The notes under the pieces are model-generated. The model was not told where the DNA came from. It worked only from the letters and a program-made list of their open reading frames with translations, and made no database searches. Both the position numbers and the translations under genes were made by a program. This document shows positions 36,889 through 47,624 of a stretch of DNA of 64,000 bases, in pieces (the stretch's first letter is position 1; each line of letters starts with the position of its first letter). Origin of the DNA: Amanita rubescens (taxonomy: Eukaryota; Basidiomycota; Agaricomycetes; Agaricales; Amanitaceae); NCBI GenBank assembly GCA_015039365.1, contig WION01000003.1:1364001-1428000 (forward strand), given 5' to 3'.

Positions 36889-39800
36889 ATGTCTAACGAC
36901 TTGACGATTCCTAGTTCCATTCCCGTTTTGAATGGAACTAACTATAAAGAATGGGAACGCATGATGCGTTTCCTATTACAAACAAAGGGACTATTTCAGT
37001 ACCTTAAGGATGATTATGTTCATCCTCCGCGGATCACTCCGCTACAACAATTCTTCATTGATACAGGTGTTCGTGCAGCCATAACTGCACAACCTGCGGT
37101 AGCAGCAGTTGCCGCACATGGTGCACACCCAGCAACACCTGCAATACCAGCCGTTGAGGGTGAACCGGCTATCACCCAACAAATGGTTGATGATGCAAAG
37201 GCCGTCAAAAAGGCTTTTGAAGATTGGGTTGTCGAGGATGATCGCATCCTCGGATCCATAAATATGAAATGTTCTGCTACTATACAGCAGATCAATTCAG
37301 AAGTAAATGCCGCCAGAGTTTTATGGCGGAACTTAGCAAATCAATACGGTGTAACAACGTCTGCCGGTATATATAATGACTTCCAATTAGCCATTACTTG
37401 GAAGTTCCAAGACAAAAAGGATCCCACACAATCCTTAAACGACCTCCTCGCCATAATAAACCACTTATCATCTAGCGGAATTGTATTGCCTGAAAATGTA
37501 CAGGCAATGATTGTACTTTCAGCTGTCCCCCGTCATTGGGACAATTTTGCCGCTGTGGTTCTTGCCACAACAGAACCATCGGATCTTACGATCCAAGGGA
37601 TACTTCCCTTAATTCAGAATGAGTGGCGCCGAAGGCACCCTGAATCTGCCGCGACGGCAAATACGTCGCAACAACAGCAGCAACCATGGCAACAAGTACG
37701 TGGTCGAGGACGAGGACGTGCTCGCGGGCGTGGCCGCGGAGCAGGTCGTGGACGTGGGGGGAGGCCTTATTCTAGGCCTCCACAAGGCGCTCAGACACCG
37801 GCTCCTACTGCTCCTCCGGCAAATCAAAATTGGCCGGGTAAAGTTGAGGGCCAAACACGTGGTCCTAACTGGGAGAGGAACCGAGAACGCCGGAAGGCAG
37901 ATGCAGCCGAGAAAAAGGCTGCCAAGGCCGCAGAACATACTATGAGTTCTGCACATACCGTCGCCCGTATTGGGCCTTATGACATCACTGAGCCAGTTGC
38001 CGGCTCCAGCAAAGGCAAACAAAGAGAAAAGGATGAACTAGACTTTGAGTCTTATAAATCAAACCGAGGAATGGGGATATCGTCAGACGATATCGATTAC
38101 AAAAATATGGATATAGATCAGGAAGCTGAACTATATTATGACGATTATTACTATGAAGATAACGGCGAACAATGGTATGAAACCATTAAAAAGCTGGAAA
38201 TGGCTAACTTTCTCTTTATAGAGGCAGCGATGAAAATGGTGTTCCCTAAATTGGGACATCATCGTCGTACTATAAATTCTTTCTTTGAACAATCTGTACT
38301 ATATGATAGTATAAATTATAAAGAAAATTTAGACGAAAACTGCCTCGTAAGAGATAAGTCGTGTGAAACTACCATTTATAATGCAAATATGATCGAACGA
38401 TCATATAATATTGGTAACATGTTTAAGAAACCTTTTACATGTTTAGCGGTCAATAAAAGAAAATTTAAAAATAAAGTACATCCGACATGTCCCTGTCCGG
38501 AATGTGTTGAGAAACGTACTGGAGATACACTATGGATGTGTGACTCTGGTGCATCCGATCACTTTACCTTTAGTAGGAAAGACTTCTCTGAATACAGAGA
38601 ATTTCCTGCAAATGAAAACCACAGTGTTAAAACTGCTAATGGTTTAGATCGTCTTGAGGGACTTGGCACAGTTATTCTTGAACACAAGTTATCCACAGGG
38701 GAAACAACACTTGTAAAGCTCTTCCCTGTCCTCTATATGCCACGGGCAACTGCACGCTTGATTTCAAACGGCAGATTAATCCGACAAGGATTGACTTGTA
38801 AACAAGATGAAAAGATGGTAGTCTTTTCCTTTACAGACTCGGGTAGAACGTGTATCGAAGGACATTATCTTATGCCCGATGATACATTAGTTTACGCTCG
38901 AGGTAGGATTATTATAATGAATCCTACACTGGTTTCTGGTCCTGGCTTAGCCAACAGGAATTCTAAATTAATTCTTGGAAGACCGACAAAGAAACCAAAC
39001 GCAGAGTCTATAGAGAAATTATTAGACTACGAGACCTGGCATAAACGTTTTGGTCATCCATCTAACGAGGTCTTTTCGAAGATACCGTTAAATGTCAATG
39101 GATGGAAAGAAGTTACACTTCCAGAAGGAAAACTACGTTGTGAAGGTTGTCTAAAAGGCAAAATGAAGGCAAAACCTTATAAATTGTCTTCGAAGAGAGC
39201 TACTCGTCCCTTCGAGTTACTCCATATGGATCTTATGACCGTACCGGCCATATCTTACCACAAATACAAATATATTGGTGTTATCGTTGACGATTTCACC
39301 TCGTATACGTGGATTGGTTTATTAAAAACCAAAGATCAAACTCTAGAATATTTTACCGGATGGTATAATGAGTTTGTAAATCCTAAACAACCTATTTCTC
39401 ACCTCCGTTCTGATCGAGGGGGGGAATTTGTAAATAAAGCCTTTGAAGAATTCCTTAAATCCAAAGGAATTAAACATCAACAGACAGCTCCTTACACCCC
39501 ACAACAAAATGGTCGCGTTGAACGCATGAATCAGACTTTGTCAGACAAAGCTGAGGCTATGCGATTAGACGCAGGATGTCCGAAATCTTGGTGGGAGTTC
39601 TCATTCAGAACGGCTGTGCATGTGTACAACCGCACTCCCCTAAAACGGACTAAATGGAAGACCCCTCTGGAAAATCTTCTTAATAAAAAGCCAGACGTAT
39701 CATACTTTCGAGTATTTGGATGTGAAGCCTGGGTATTTATCCCTGATCAACGGAGACCGGATAAGCTGTCCGAGAAATCCGTTTTATGTACTTTTGTAGG

Positions 39801-41775
39801 ATATGAATCAGGAACCAAAGGCTATAGGTTCATGACGTCGACAAACACACTGGTCATATCCTCCCAGGCTACATTCTTTGAAAACAGGTTTCCGCGTAAA
39901 GGAAAGACTGCAGATATAATTACTGAAGATCTTGGTCCGATCTGGGAGGCGATTCCTCAAGAGGAACCTAACCGCCCTCCACAAAATTTGGATTTAGATA
40001 ACTTACTCCCAGAGAACCGTAGACGTTCTCCGAGCCGTAGACGCTCACCAAGTTTGGATCGAAGGGGTGCATCTCCTGATCGACAGCAGTCAGACCCTTC
40101 TGATGATTCAAACGATGATGATGACGGTGATGAATTTGCCGATCGTCAAAGAGATTTTTTGGATGATAATATCCGAAGGCAAAGGGAAGAAAGAGAACAA
40201 GAAAGACGTGACAATTATCGTAGACAACGCGATGATTGGAAAAAGGGTCAAGGAATTGATAAACAGTCTCGTTTACGAGATCAATTCAAACGTCAATTGA
40301 GTGATATGTTTAAGAAACATAAAACTCCTGAACCCTTTAGACGTACTCCCTCTCCACAAATCAAAGAGGAGACTCCTGTTCCTTCTAGGCCTATAACACC
40401 GATACCATATGTATCTAGGCCACCTTCGCCTCGTAGTCCTATGGATGAAGATAATCCCTTCTCTTTGAATCAAAGAGATCGAGATGAAATAGAAAACCCA
40501 TTTATGACGGATCGAGAATTTGATCAATTTGAACAACGTCAAAGAGATCGTTTTAGAGAATTTGCTCAGAGACCTAGACCTCCTCCACCGATCATATCTG
40601 ATCCAGGTCCACCCTCTGTACAAATAGGTCCTCGCCGTTCTGGTCGTTTTCCAGTTCCAAGGGTACAAAGAGACAACGCGTATGGAGATAAAACTCCTGC
40701 ACAGATAGAAGCGGAAATTCAGCAAAAGCGAGATGCTTTACGAGAGCAGTTAAAAGATAAAACTCCGAGTTCTTCGACTCAGGATCCACCGTCAGCTGAC
40801 AGGAACCCTGATAGAATGAATGAATCTGCTTCTCTACTTAAAGAAATCTTTGCATTAAAGTCTGAATTAAAATCTGCGGAACATGATCATTTATGCCGAA
40901 TGATTAATGAATCTGGAAATGATTTCCTTCATTTTCTTCTAAAAGCGGCTGTCCCCCTTGTGGATAATATTCCATATGACTATAGAGATATATCTAAAAT
41001 GCGCTCCAGTAATCCTCAATTGTATAAACAATGGAAGATTGCAATGGATGATGAATTTAAATCTCTTCAATCTAGAGATATTTGGGAGTTAGTTGATCTT
41101 CCAAAAGGACGAAACCTAATCAGATGTCGTTGGGTTTTCGACTTAAAAACCGATGGACGCAAAAAAGCTCGCGTCGTAGCTAAAGGTTTTAGTCAACGTC
41201 CCGGATTAGATTACGACGAAACATTCTCGCCTGTAGCGAGATATGAAACAATCCGAATACTTCTGGCCACATCAGTGCTTGAAAATTGGGATATACAAGC
41301 CCTAGATGTAAAAACTGCCTTCTTATATGGCGATCTTGATGAAGATATTTACATGGCCCAGCCAGAAGGTTTCGTTGTAAAAGGACAAGAATCTAAAGTA
41401 TATAGGCTGAGGAAAGCCATATATGGATTGAAACAGGCATCATATGCCTGGAATAAACAAGCTGATAAATCGTTGAAATCGTTGCATTTCGAGCGATGCT
41501 TGTCTGATTCTGGCGTTTATGTTCGTAAAGGCAAGAATACTATCACGATATGCATATTGTATGTCGATGATATACTCTTTATGGGAAATGACGATTCCAC
41601 CATCATATCCATTAAAAAGAAATTTATGGAGATGTGGGAATGTCGTGATCTTGGAAAGATCAAAGAGTATTTACGAATCCAAGTCAATTACAACCGTGAT
41701 TTAGGATTCTTAGTCATAGATCAAGGTCCCTATGCCTTGAAGGTTGTCAAGCGATTTGGACTTGAAGATTGCAAG
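36889..41775 (+). CDS. Copia gag-pol polyprotein, first part (gag, PR, IN, RT)
   Basis: About 1629 codons up to the gypsy-1 insertion. Gag-like domain ~1-260 (L-N-G-T-N-Y-K-E-W) is followed by an RG-rich tract ~266-300 (R-G-R-G-R-A-R-G-R-G) instead of a CCHC knuckle. Protease C-D-S-G-A-S at ~551; GAG-preintegrase H-K-R-F-G-H and C-E-G-C at ~715-755; integrase Asp in H-M-D-L-M (~781), R-S-D-R-G-G-E-F (~843) and G-R-V-E-R-M-N (~877). A long charged linker rich in Arg, Asp and Pro (~1030-1330) precedes RT with R-C-R-W-V-F, A-L-D-V-K-T-A-F-L-Y-G and Y-V-D-D-I (~1558). The frame is broken only by the insertion. Confidence 0.95.
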
Positions 41776-42229
41776 TGTTACGAACTCGTTAATCTCAACT
41801 TTAAGTTGCAGCGGCAACTCTAGTCACGATTACAAGTCTTAAGTCAAACCGTTAAGATTATAAGTTCAATACTAAGTCAAGACGTTGACTTAGGATCTGA
41901 GGACGATTGTGGTAGATGAGTTAAGAGTACAGTTATATTGCCAGACGACAATAAACAGCTAAGTCGAACTTAGGGTTCGACTCTAGGATACATGCGGTAC
42001 TTATACTAGCAAGTACAATGAGACGTACTAATTAGTGAATAATGGTAAGTACGGAAGTAAGTATAAGGACGGCGTCATATGTGGAACAAGGGATGGTATA
42101 GTAAAGGAAACGAGCTTGTCCGTATGAATCGAGCATAAGGGGGACGACAAGTAAGGTAGGTAGAAAAGAAATAAGCATGTCCGACGTATCATGTAAGCAT
42201 AATGCGGGAGTCCGTACCGTGTTGTAACA
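41776..42229 (-). repeat. gypsy-1 3' LTR
   Basis: TGTTACGAAC...GTTGTAACA on the plus strand. PPT GTAGGGGAGAGCTAG (minus strand) adjoins it at 42,230-42,244. Confidence 0.95.
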
Positions 42230-42269
42230 CTAGCTCTCCCCTACGTTGTTGACCGCAACAACAAAACGT

Positions 42270-43991
42270 TCAGGTGTTCATGTTGTGCATGGCGTCGTCA
42301 TCGTGCTGATAGCCGTAGTCGCCGTAAAGGTCGCAGGCGTCGTCGTCGGCTCCATCGCACTGTCGTCCGTTGACGCATGCCTGGCATTGTGACGCGTGGT
42401 GTGCCTTCTTCTTTCCCTTCTTCTTCGGCTGATGAGGGCGGCGGCTAGTGGAAGCGGAGGTATTGGCGGCATCGGTAGTAGTTCGAGAACGTCCTTTCTT
42501 CTTAGTGGAAGGACCGGGCGTCGGATCGCGTCGGCGCGTGGGAGCGCATGAAGGTAGAGTAGACATAGGAGGAATTGCAGTAGCAAGATGGTGATCCTCA
42601 GAGGCATGTTTACCTCGACAGTGGATACAGCGGTTATAGCGGTGGGGGCGATTGTTGGCGGCATTTGTCATACTGCGGGTCTGAGGTCGTCGAGAAGGCG
42701 GAGTGTCGTTTCGTCGAGAAGTGGGGACAGGAATATTCCAGACTCCGTGGCGAATAACGGTGGTGGTTGGGGGTGATGCGGATCGAGGAGGAGGAGGAGC
42801 CTTCTTATCTCGTTTCGGTTTTTCCTCAGTGAGATCGCCTGTTGTACGGATTCGGCGATGAAGATCGAGATCGCTGATCGCATTATTGATCTGCGCAATG
42901 TGGTCGCTAGTGAGTTGATAGAGGGGAACTCCGTCTGCGAATTCGGCTGTGGTCCATTCTGTGTCTCCTTGGATACTGGACAAGAGATCTCGGATCTTTC
43001 CGGTGAGGCACCAGATTTCTCTCGATTTACGATCTGTTTCCATAATGCATCTAGTTGCTCGGTGTCGGTCGGGTGTAGCTTCGGTAGCGCGAAACCAATG
43101 GTTGACAGCGATACGGTTATTCTGATCGTGAGGCTGTATTTTTAGTCCAAACCTTTGATCTCCAATGCTTTCTATACCAAGGATGATGTAGCGCTCGATG
43201 TCAGCTGTGAGAAGTCGCCGTAATAGATCTATCGCCAGTTGATCTAAGTTTCCTCCTTTCGGATGAATGTCTTCCCAGTATAGTGACGTAACGTTTACAA
43301 ACGTTTCGATTAAATCGGCGCAGTGATAGTTGTATTGATCTCGGGCTTGACCGGCAAGGGTAGTGGCGGTTCGGAAATCCATGAGAAGTCGCCAGACTCG
43401 AGCTATCCTTTCTTGGTCAAAGATGTCGACCTGTAATCTAGCGGTGTTACAGATTAGAGTGACGCGGTCTCTAACCTTGGTGTAAGTAGTAATTCCGTGA
43501 TAACTGAGATAGAGATCGGGGGTGGTTCGTATGATGGGGCCAGCCATATCGCGGTTAGTCCCATCTGTACCGTGACTCTGGTCGTTGCCTCGAATAGATT
43601 CGTTATGAGATTGAGTCGAAGCGTGACCGGCAAGTGCCGTCTCTCTATGTAGGGTAACGCTAATGTCTTCAGCGTTTCTAGGTGGGATCGGTCGGCTATT
43701 GCGATCTTCCGTAATTCGTCCAAGTACAGCCAGAGTTTCTGGTGTTCCGTGGTGGGTTTCTTGGGTCTCGGTGGGAGTGATCGGGATCGTCTGAGACGTC
43801 GTCTGATCGGGAGATCTGTTGGGAACATCAACGAAGTCGTTCGGGTCAACGTCTTCTTCGTCGGTGTCGGTGGTATGAAGAACGAGTCGGGGTCGGTGGG
43901 AGTCAGGGGAAGTGGAGAGTCGCTCTCCGGCATAGAATTCAGACCAGGGGAAATGCTGAGCGGCGTCGGTGGTGTCGTTTCCATTTTGCAT
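42270..43991 (-). CDS. gypsy-1 ORF3: third protein with a CxxC/H/HH finger
   Basis: 573 residues, ATG 25 nt after the pol stop. The first ~130 residues are Thr/Pro/Asp-rich; about 150-330 looks globular and mostly helical (A-R-V-W-R-L-L-M-D-F, I-E-T-F-V-N-V-T-S-L-Y-W). From 390 it is Pro/Arg-rich with a finger Y-N-R-C-I-H-C-R-G-K-H-A-S-E-D-H-H (~460), then Lys-rich, and ends with C-Q-A-C-V-N-G-R-Q-C plus an Asp/Tyr-rich tail. It sits where env would be but has no signal peptide or TM helix. A shortened relative survives at 24,969 and gypsy-2 has a counterpart. Function unknown; nucleic-acid binding is an inference. Confidence 0.85.
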   Translation of the reverse strand: MQNGNDTTDAAQHFPWSEFYAGERLSTSPDSHRPRLVLHTTDTDEEDVDPNDFVDVPNRSPDQTTSQTIPITPTETQETHHGTPETLAVLGRITEDRNSRPIPPRNAEDISVTLHRETALAGHASTQSHNESIRGNDQSHGTDGTNRDMAGPIIRTTPDLYLSYHGITTYTKVRDRVTLICNTARLQVDIFDQERIARVWRLLMDFRTATTLAGQARDQYNYHCADLIETFVNVTSLYWEDIHPKGGNLDQLAIDLLRRLLTADIERYIILGIESIGDQRFGLKIQPHDQNNRIAVNHWFRATEATPDRHRATRCIMETDRKSREIWCLTGKIRDLLSSIQGDTEWTTAEFADGVPLYQLTSDHIAQINNAISDLDLHRRIRTTGDLTEEKPKRDKKAPPPPRSASPPTTTVIRHGVWNIPVPTSRRNDTPPSRRPQTRSMTNAANNRPHRYNRCIHCRGKHASEDHHLATAIPPMSTLPSCAPTRRRDPTPGPSTKKKGRSRTTTDAANTSASTSRRPHQPKKKGKKKAHHASQCQACVNGRQCDGADDDACDLYGDYGYQHDDDAMHNMNT

Positions 43992-44016
43992 AGTAACTTG
44001 GTATGTGAATGATATT

Positions 44017-47000
44017 TCAGAGTTTCCTTCTTCTTTTATATTCTAGAAGGAGGTCTTCCATATGCGTCAAGTTATTTTCTGGTTCCCATGTGTTTTCGCT
44101 GGTGTCATAGCCTTTCCACTTTACTAGGAATTGTAATTTCCCTCTAAACTTGCGATGTGCAAGCAGTGCTTCCACTTCGTATTCTTGTTCTCCTTCGATC
44201 AGATCGGGAGGGGGTCTTGTTTCCGTTATTCCGTGAAAGGAAGTTTCTTTGAACGGCGTTAGTAAGGCAGCGTGGAATACGTTATGAATTTTCCATTGTC
44301 TTGGTAGTGTGAGACGATATGTCACTGGTCCTAAGACTTCTTTGATGGAAAAGGGACCTTCTCGTTTAGGTGCGAGCTTTCTGCTCTGATAAGGAATCTT
44401 CAGGTTCCTAGACTCTAACCATACTTTGTCATTGACTTTGAATGGTTTAGTCTTTCTCGTTGTTCTTTCCATCATCTTAGCTCGTGCTAGATCATGTGCG
44501 GCGAGTGCTTCTTCTCGTGCGCGGAACAAGGAGTTGATGCGGTTATCGGCGGTTGGTGTATTTGTCTTGTTTGAGACAAGGGGAAGTGCAACCGGGGATG
44601 TTCCATACATTAATTGAAAGGGCGATTGTTTCAATGCTTCATGAGTGCGTGAATTATGCGCGAATTGTGCTATTGGTATCATCTTGTTCCAAGTATCTGG
44701 TTCATAGGCACAGAATATTCGGAGATAAGCTTCTAATTCGGCGTTATATCGCTCCGTTTGTCCATCAGTCTGTGGATGGAAGGCGGTACTCATTTTGTGT
44801 TTGATCTTTAATGAGTCCATTATGCCATTAAAGACATGTGATGCGAACTGTGGTCCTCGATCGGAGATCATGACATCGGGTAAACCGAAGTTCTTGAATA
44901 CATTCCGAATGTAGAGGTCGGCGGTTTCGTCGGCGGTGATAGTTTTGTTACAAGGCATGAGAATTACTCCCTTTGTAAGTCCTTGATCGACCACGATAAA
45001 GATAGAATCGAAACCGTTACTTGTGGGTAAATCGGTTATGAAATCCATAGTTATTTGTTGAAAGGGTCGGTGTGCGTGAGACTTGATTGGCATCAGAGGT
45101 GTGGCAGTAGGGTGTGTATTCGATTTCATTTGTTGACATGCCGTGCATCCGTCAATGAACTGTTTAACCATCTTAGACATTAGTGGCCACCAGTAATATT
45201 CCTTTAATAAGGCGAGTGTTTTGAAGAAACCGGGGTGTCCGCTTGTTGGTGATTCGTGAAAATCTTTAATAATATCTCGGCGAAGGTCGGTGTCAGGGGG
45301 AATAAAGGATTTCCCTTTGTACAGGATTAATTCATCGTCAAGGGTCCAATCAGAAAGGGCAGTGCGTAAAGGTGGTGTTCCTTTTTCTTTTAGACATTTC
45401 TTGATTGATTGAGCAAATTCGTCTTTGACAGTTATTTCTATTGCTCTGTTACGGAGATCTTCGGCGATTGTGCGAATAAAGAGTTCTTTTGGGAGCATCG
45501 TTATTAACTCTTCTGGTTCGTCTTTTGTCATATGATCGGGTCGGCGGGATAGTGCATCCGCTATTATTAGTTTTGCTCCGGGAACGTGGGTTAGTTTAAT
45601 ATTAAATCGAGACAAGTCGTTCCACCATCGTGCTTGGCGGTTCGTAAGACGTTGTGGTTCTCGGTAATAGAGTAAATTCTTGTGGTCGCAATGAATAATG
45701 ACAGGGTGTTCTGCTCCTTCAAGCAGGTATCTCCATTCGTTGTAAAGAGCGTAGTAGATGGCGAATAGCTCTCGGTCGTAGATTTGCCATCGTGTTTCAG
45801 TCGGCGTTAAAGCGTGGGATAGGTATCCGCATGGGTGTAAGTCGCCATTATCATCTTTTTGCATAAGAACTGCTCCGATTGCGCGGTCTGATGCGTCCGT
45901 TTGTAGAATAAAGGGTTTGTTAACATCGGGCATCATTAAGACGGGTGCGGATGTGAAGCGTTCTTTTAATAGATCAAATGCGACTTGGCATTCTGCGGTC
46001 CATGTCCATAATTTGTTTTTCTTTGTTAAGTCGTGCAGGGGTCGTGCAAGATGGGCAAATCCGAAAATAAACCTTCGATAGTAATTTCCGAATCCTAAAA
46101 AGGATCTAACTTGTTTAACGGTAGTAGGGGTTGGCCAGTCCCTGATTCCGGCAAGTTTGATCGGGTCCATTTTTATTGTATTTTTGGATATGACGGTGCC
46201 TAGAAAATCAACTTCTTTGGCAGCGAATTTACATTTTTCAAGCTTGAGGTAAAGATCGTGTTTCTGTAATCGTTCAAGTACTTGTTTTGTTCGAGTCTCG
46301 AGTTCTTCTTTAGTGCGCGCGTGTATTAGCATGTCATCCATGTAGATGACAAGCCATCCTTTTTCTGTAAAATCCCTGAAATAATCGTCCATCATAGCTT
46401 GAAACGTTGCTGGTGAATTTCGTAATCCAAAGAACATGACGTTAGGTTCAAATAAACCTCGATTGGTGATAAAGGCGGCTTTCCATCTGTCAGATTCCTT
46501 GATTTGAACGTTATTATATCCCCATCGGATATCCAATTTTGTAAAGTATTCCGAATCTTTGAGTTTGATCATAAGATCGGAGATAAGAGGTAGTGGATAT
46601 GCATTTGGTTTAGTATATTCGTTCAAATATCGATAATCTTGGCAGGGTCGTAATTTCTGTGCTTCTTTCTTTTCTACGAAGAAGAAAGGTGATGCCTGCG
46701 GTGATTTCGACGGCCTGATGTAGCCTTTTTCGACGTGTTCTTTAATCCATTCATCCAGTGTATTCTGCTGTTTCGGAGATAAGGGATAGATTTTTCCTCT
46801 TTTTGGTATGAAATCATCGCGAAGTTCTATCTGGTGATCCCAAGATCGGCTTTCTGGGAATCTTTCACTTGCTTTTTTCTCGAATACATCTTTCCATGCC
46901 GAGTATTCAGGAGGGAGCGTGTAAACCTCCTCTGTTTGATGGTATTTGTGTTCCATTTGTTGAGCTGGTGTATATCGTGCAATAGTTACTTGGTCGTATT

Positions 47001-47622
47001 CGTCTTCTGACCAGCTTCCTATATCCTCAAATGTATGCGTGTTCCATCCGTGATCTGTCGTCTGTGATCCTTTGTGTGACATCAAATATCCGATGACGAG
47101 ATCTTCTTCCCGTTCAGGCATAGCTATTCTGTCAATCTGTTGACAGATGCTCCGAAGTGATGCCTTGATCTTGTCCTGTTCAGAGTCTCGGAACTCTAGA
47201 GTCTTTTCTTTCCAATTTACGTCAGGGTTATGCTTCTCTAGCCAAGGAAGCCCCAGTATCATCGTTTGTTTTCCTATTGCTGACACGTGAAACCATTCGG
47301 TCATGCGTTTCCCGTTCATTTCGAAGGTGATTAGACATTGTTCATCAATTTCTCCTTCTTTGTTTATGGTGCCATCGACGTTATAAACTCTAATTGGTCG
47401 TGGAGTTTTTCGTTTTCTCCATTTATGTGCTATTCTTTTGTCGACAAATATCCCTTCGGCTCCGCAGTCGACAAGAGCAACGAGGTTTTCAGTGTTGTTT
47501 TCAGTTTCAACTTTGATAGGGACAGATAATCTTCGTTTTGAAATAGATTGTACTGTTACATGAGATATATTGAGAGTTGAATCTGGTGTATCTGAGACTT
47601 CATCCACTGTCATGAGCCCCAC
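44017..47622 (-). CDS. gypsy-1 pol (PR, RT, RNase H, IN, chromodomain)
   Basis: About 1201 codons. Retropepsin-like L-V-D-C-G-A-E-G at ~50 (Cys instead of the usual Ser/Thr after Asp), RT with F-F-G-L-R-N-S-P and Y-M-D-D-M-L, RNase H with L-Q-T-D-A-S and Y-D-R-E-L-F-A-I, integrase HHCC (G-H-P-G-F ... C-T-A-C-Q), D-D-E in M-D-F-I-T-D-L-P / S-D-R-G-P-Q-F-A-S / T-D-G-Q-T-E-R-Y-N, and a C-terminal chromodomain F-L-V-K-W-K-G-Y. The frame lies -1 relative to gag and opens across the gag stop; no ATG joins them, so it is probably made as a Gag-Pol fusion. The chromodomain suggests targeting to methylated-histone chromatin. Confidence 0.97.
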   Translation of the reverse strand: MGLMTVDEVSDTPDSTLNISHVTVQSISKRRLSVPIKVETENNTENLVALVDCGAEGIFVDKRIAHKWRKRKTPRPIRVYNVDGTINKEGEIDEQCLITFEMNGKRMTEWFHVSAIGKQTMILGLPWLEKHNPDVNWKEKTLEFRDSEQDKIKASLRSICQQIDRIAMPEREEDLVIGYLMSHKGSQTTDHGWNTHTFEDIGSWSEDEYDQVTIARYTPAQQMEHKYHQTEEVYTLPPEYSAWKDVFEKKASERFPESRSWDHQIELRDDFIPKRGKIYPLSPKQQNTLDEWIKEHVEKGYIRPSKSPQASPFFFVEKKEAQKLRPCQDYRYLNEYTKPNAYPLPLISDLMIKLKDSEYFTKLDIRWGYNNVQIKESDRWKAAFITNRGLFEPNVMFFGLRNSPATFQAMMDDYFRDFTEKGWLVIYMDDMLIHARTKEELETRTKQVLERLQKHDLYLKLEKCKFAAKEVDFLGTVISKNTIKMDPIKLAGIRDWPTPTTVKQVRSFLGFGNYYRRFIFGFAHLARPLHDLTKKNKLWTWTAECQVAFDLLKERFTSAPVLMMPDVNKPFILQTDASDRAIGAVLMQKDDNGDLHPCGYLSHALTPTETRWQIYDRELFAIYYALYNEWRYLLEGAEHPVIIHCDHKNLLYYREPQRLTNRQARWWNDLSRFNIKLTHVPGAKLIIADALSRRPDHMTKDEPEELITMLPKELFIRTIAEDLRNRAIEITVKDEFAQSIKKCLKEKGTPPLRTALSDWTLDDELILYKGKSFIPPDTDLRRDIIKDFHESPTSGHPGFFKTLALLKEYYWWPLMSKMVKQFIDGCTACQQMKSNTHPTATPLMPIKSHAHRPFQQITMDFITDLPTSNGFDSIFIVVDQGLTKGVILMPCNKTITADETADLYIRNVFKNFGLPDVMISDRGPQFASHVFNGIMDSLKIKHKMSTAFHPQTDGQTERYNAELEAYLRIFCAYEPDTWNKMIPIAQFAHNSRTHEALKQSPFQLMYGTSPVALPLVSNKTNTPTADNRINSLFRAREEALAAHDLARAKMMERTTRKTKPFKVNDKVWLESRNLKIPYQSRKLAPKREGPFSIKEVLGPVTYRLTLPRQWKIHNVFHAALLTPFKETSFHGITETRPPPDLIEGEQEYEVEALLAHRKFRGKLQFLVKWKGYDTSENTWEPENNLTHMEDLLLEYKRRRKL

Positions 47623-47624
47623 TG

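Noticed and set aside
37609..38022. Long antisense open frames inside copia gag and similar shadows elsewhere
   Set aside because: They mirror the RG-rich and low-complexity coding frame, and show no homology or splice context.
42270..43991. gypsy-1 ORF3 as an envelope gene
   Set aside because: No signal peptide, transmembrane helix or cysteine-rich ectodomain; it carries a zinc-finger-like motif instead.
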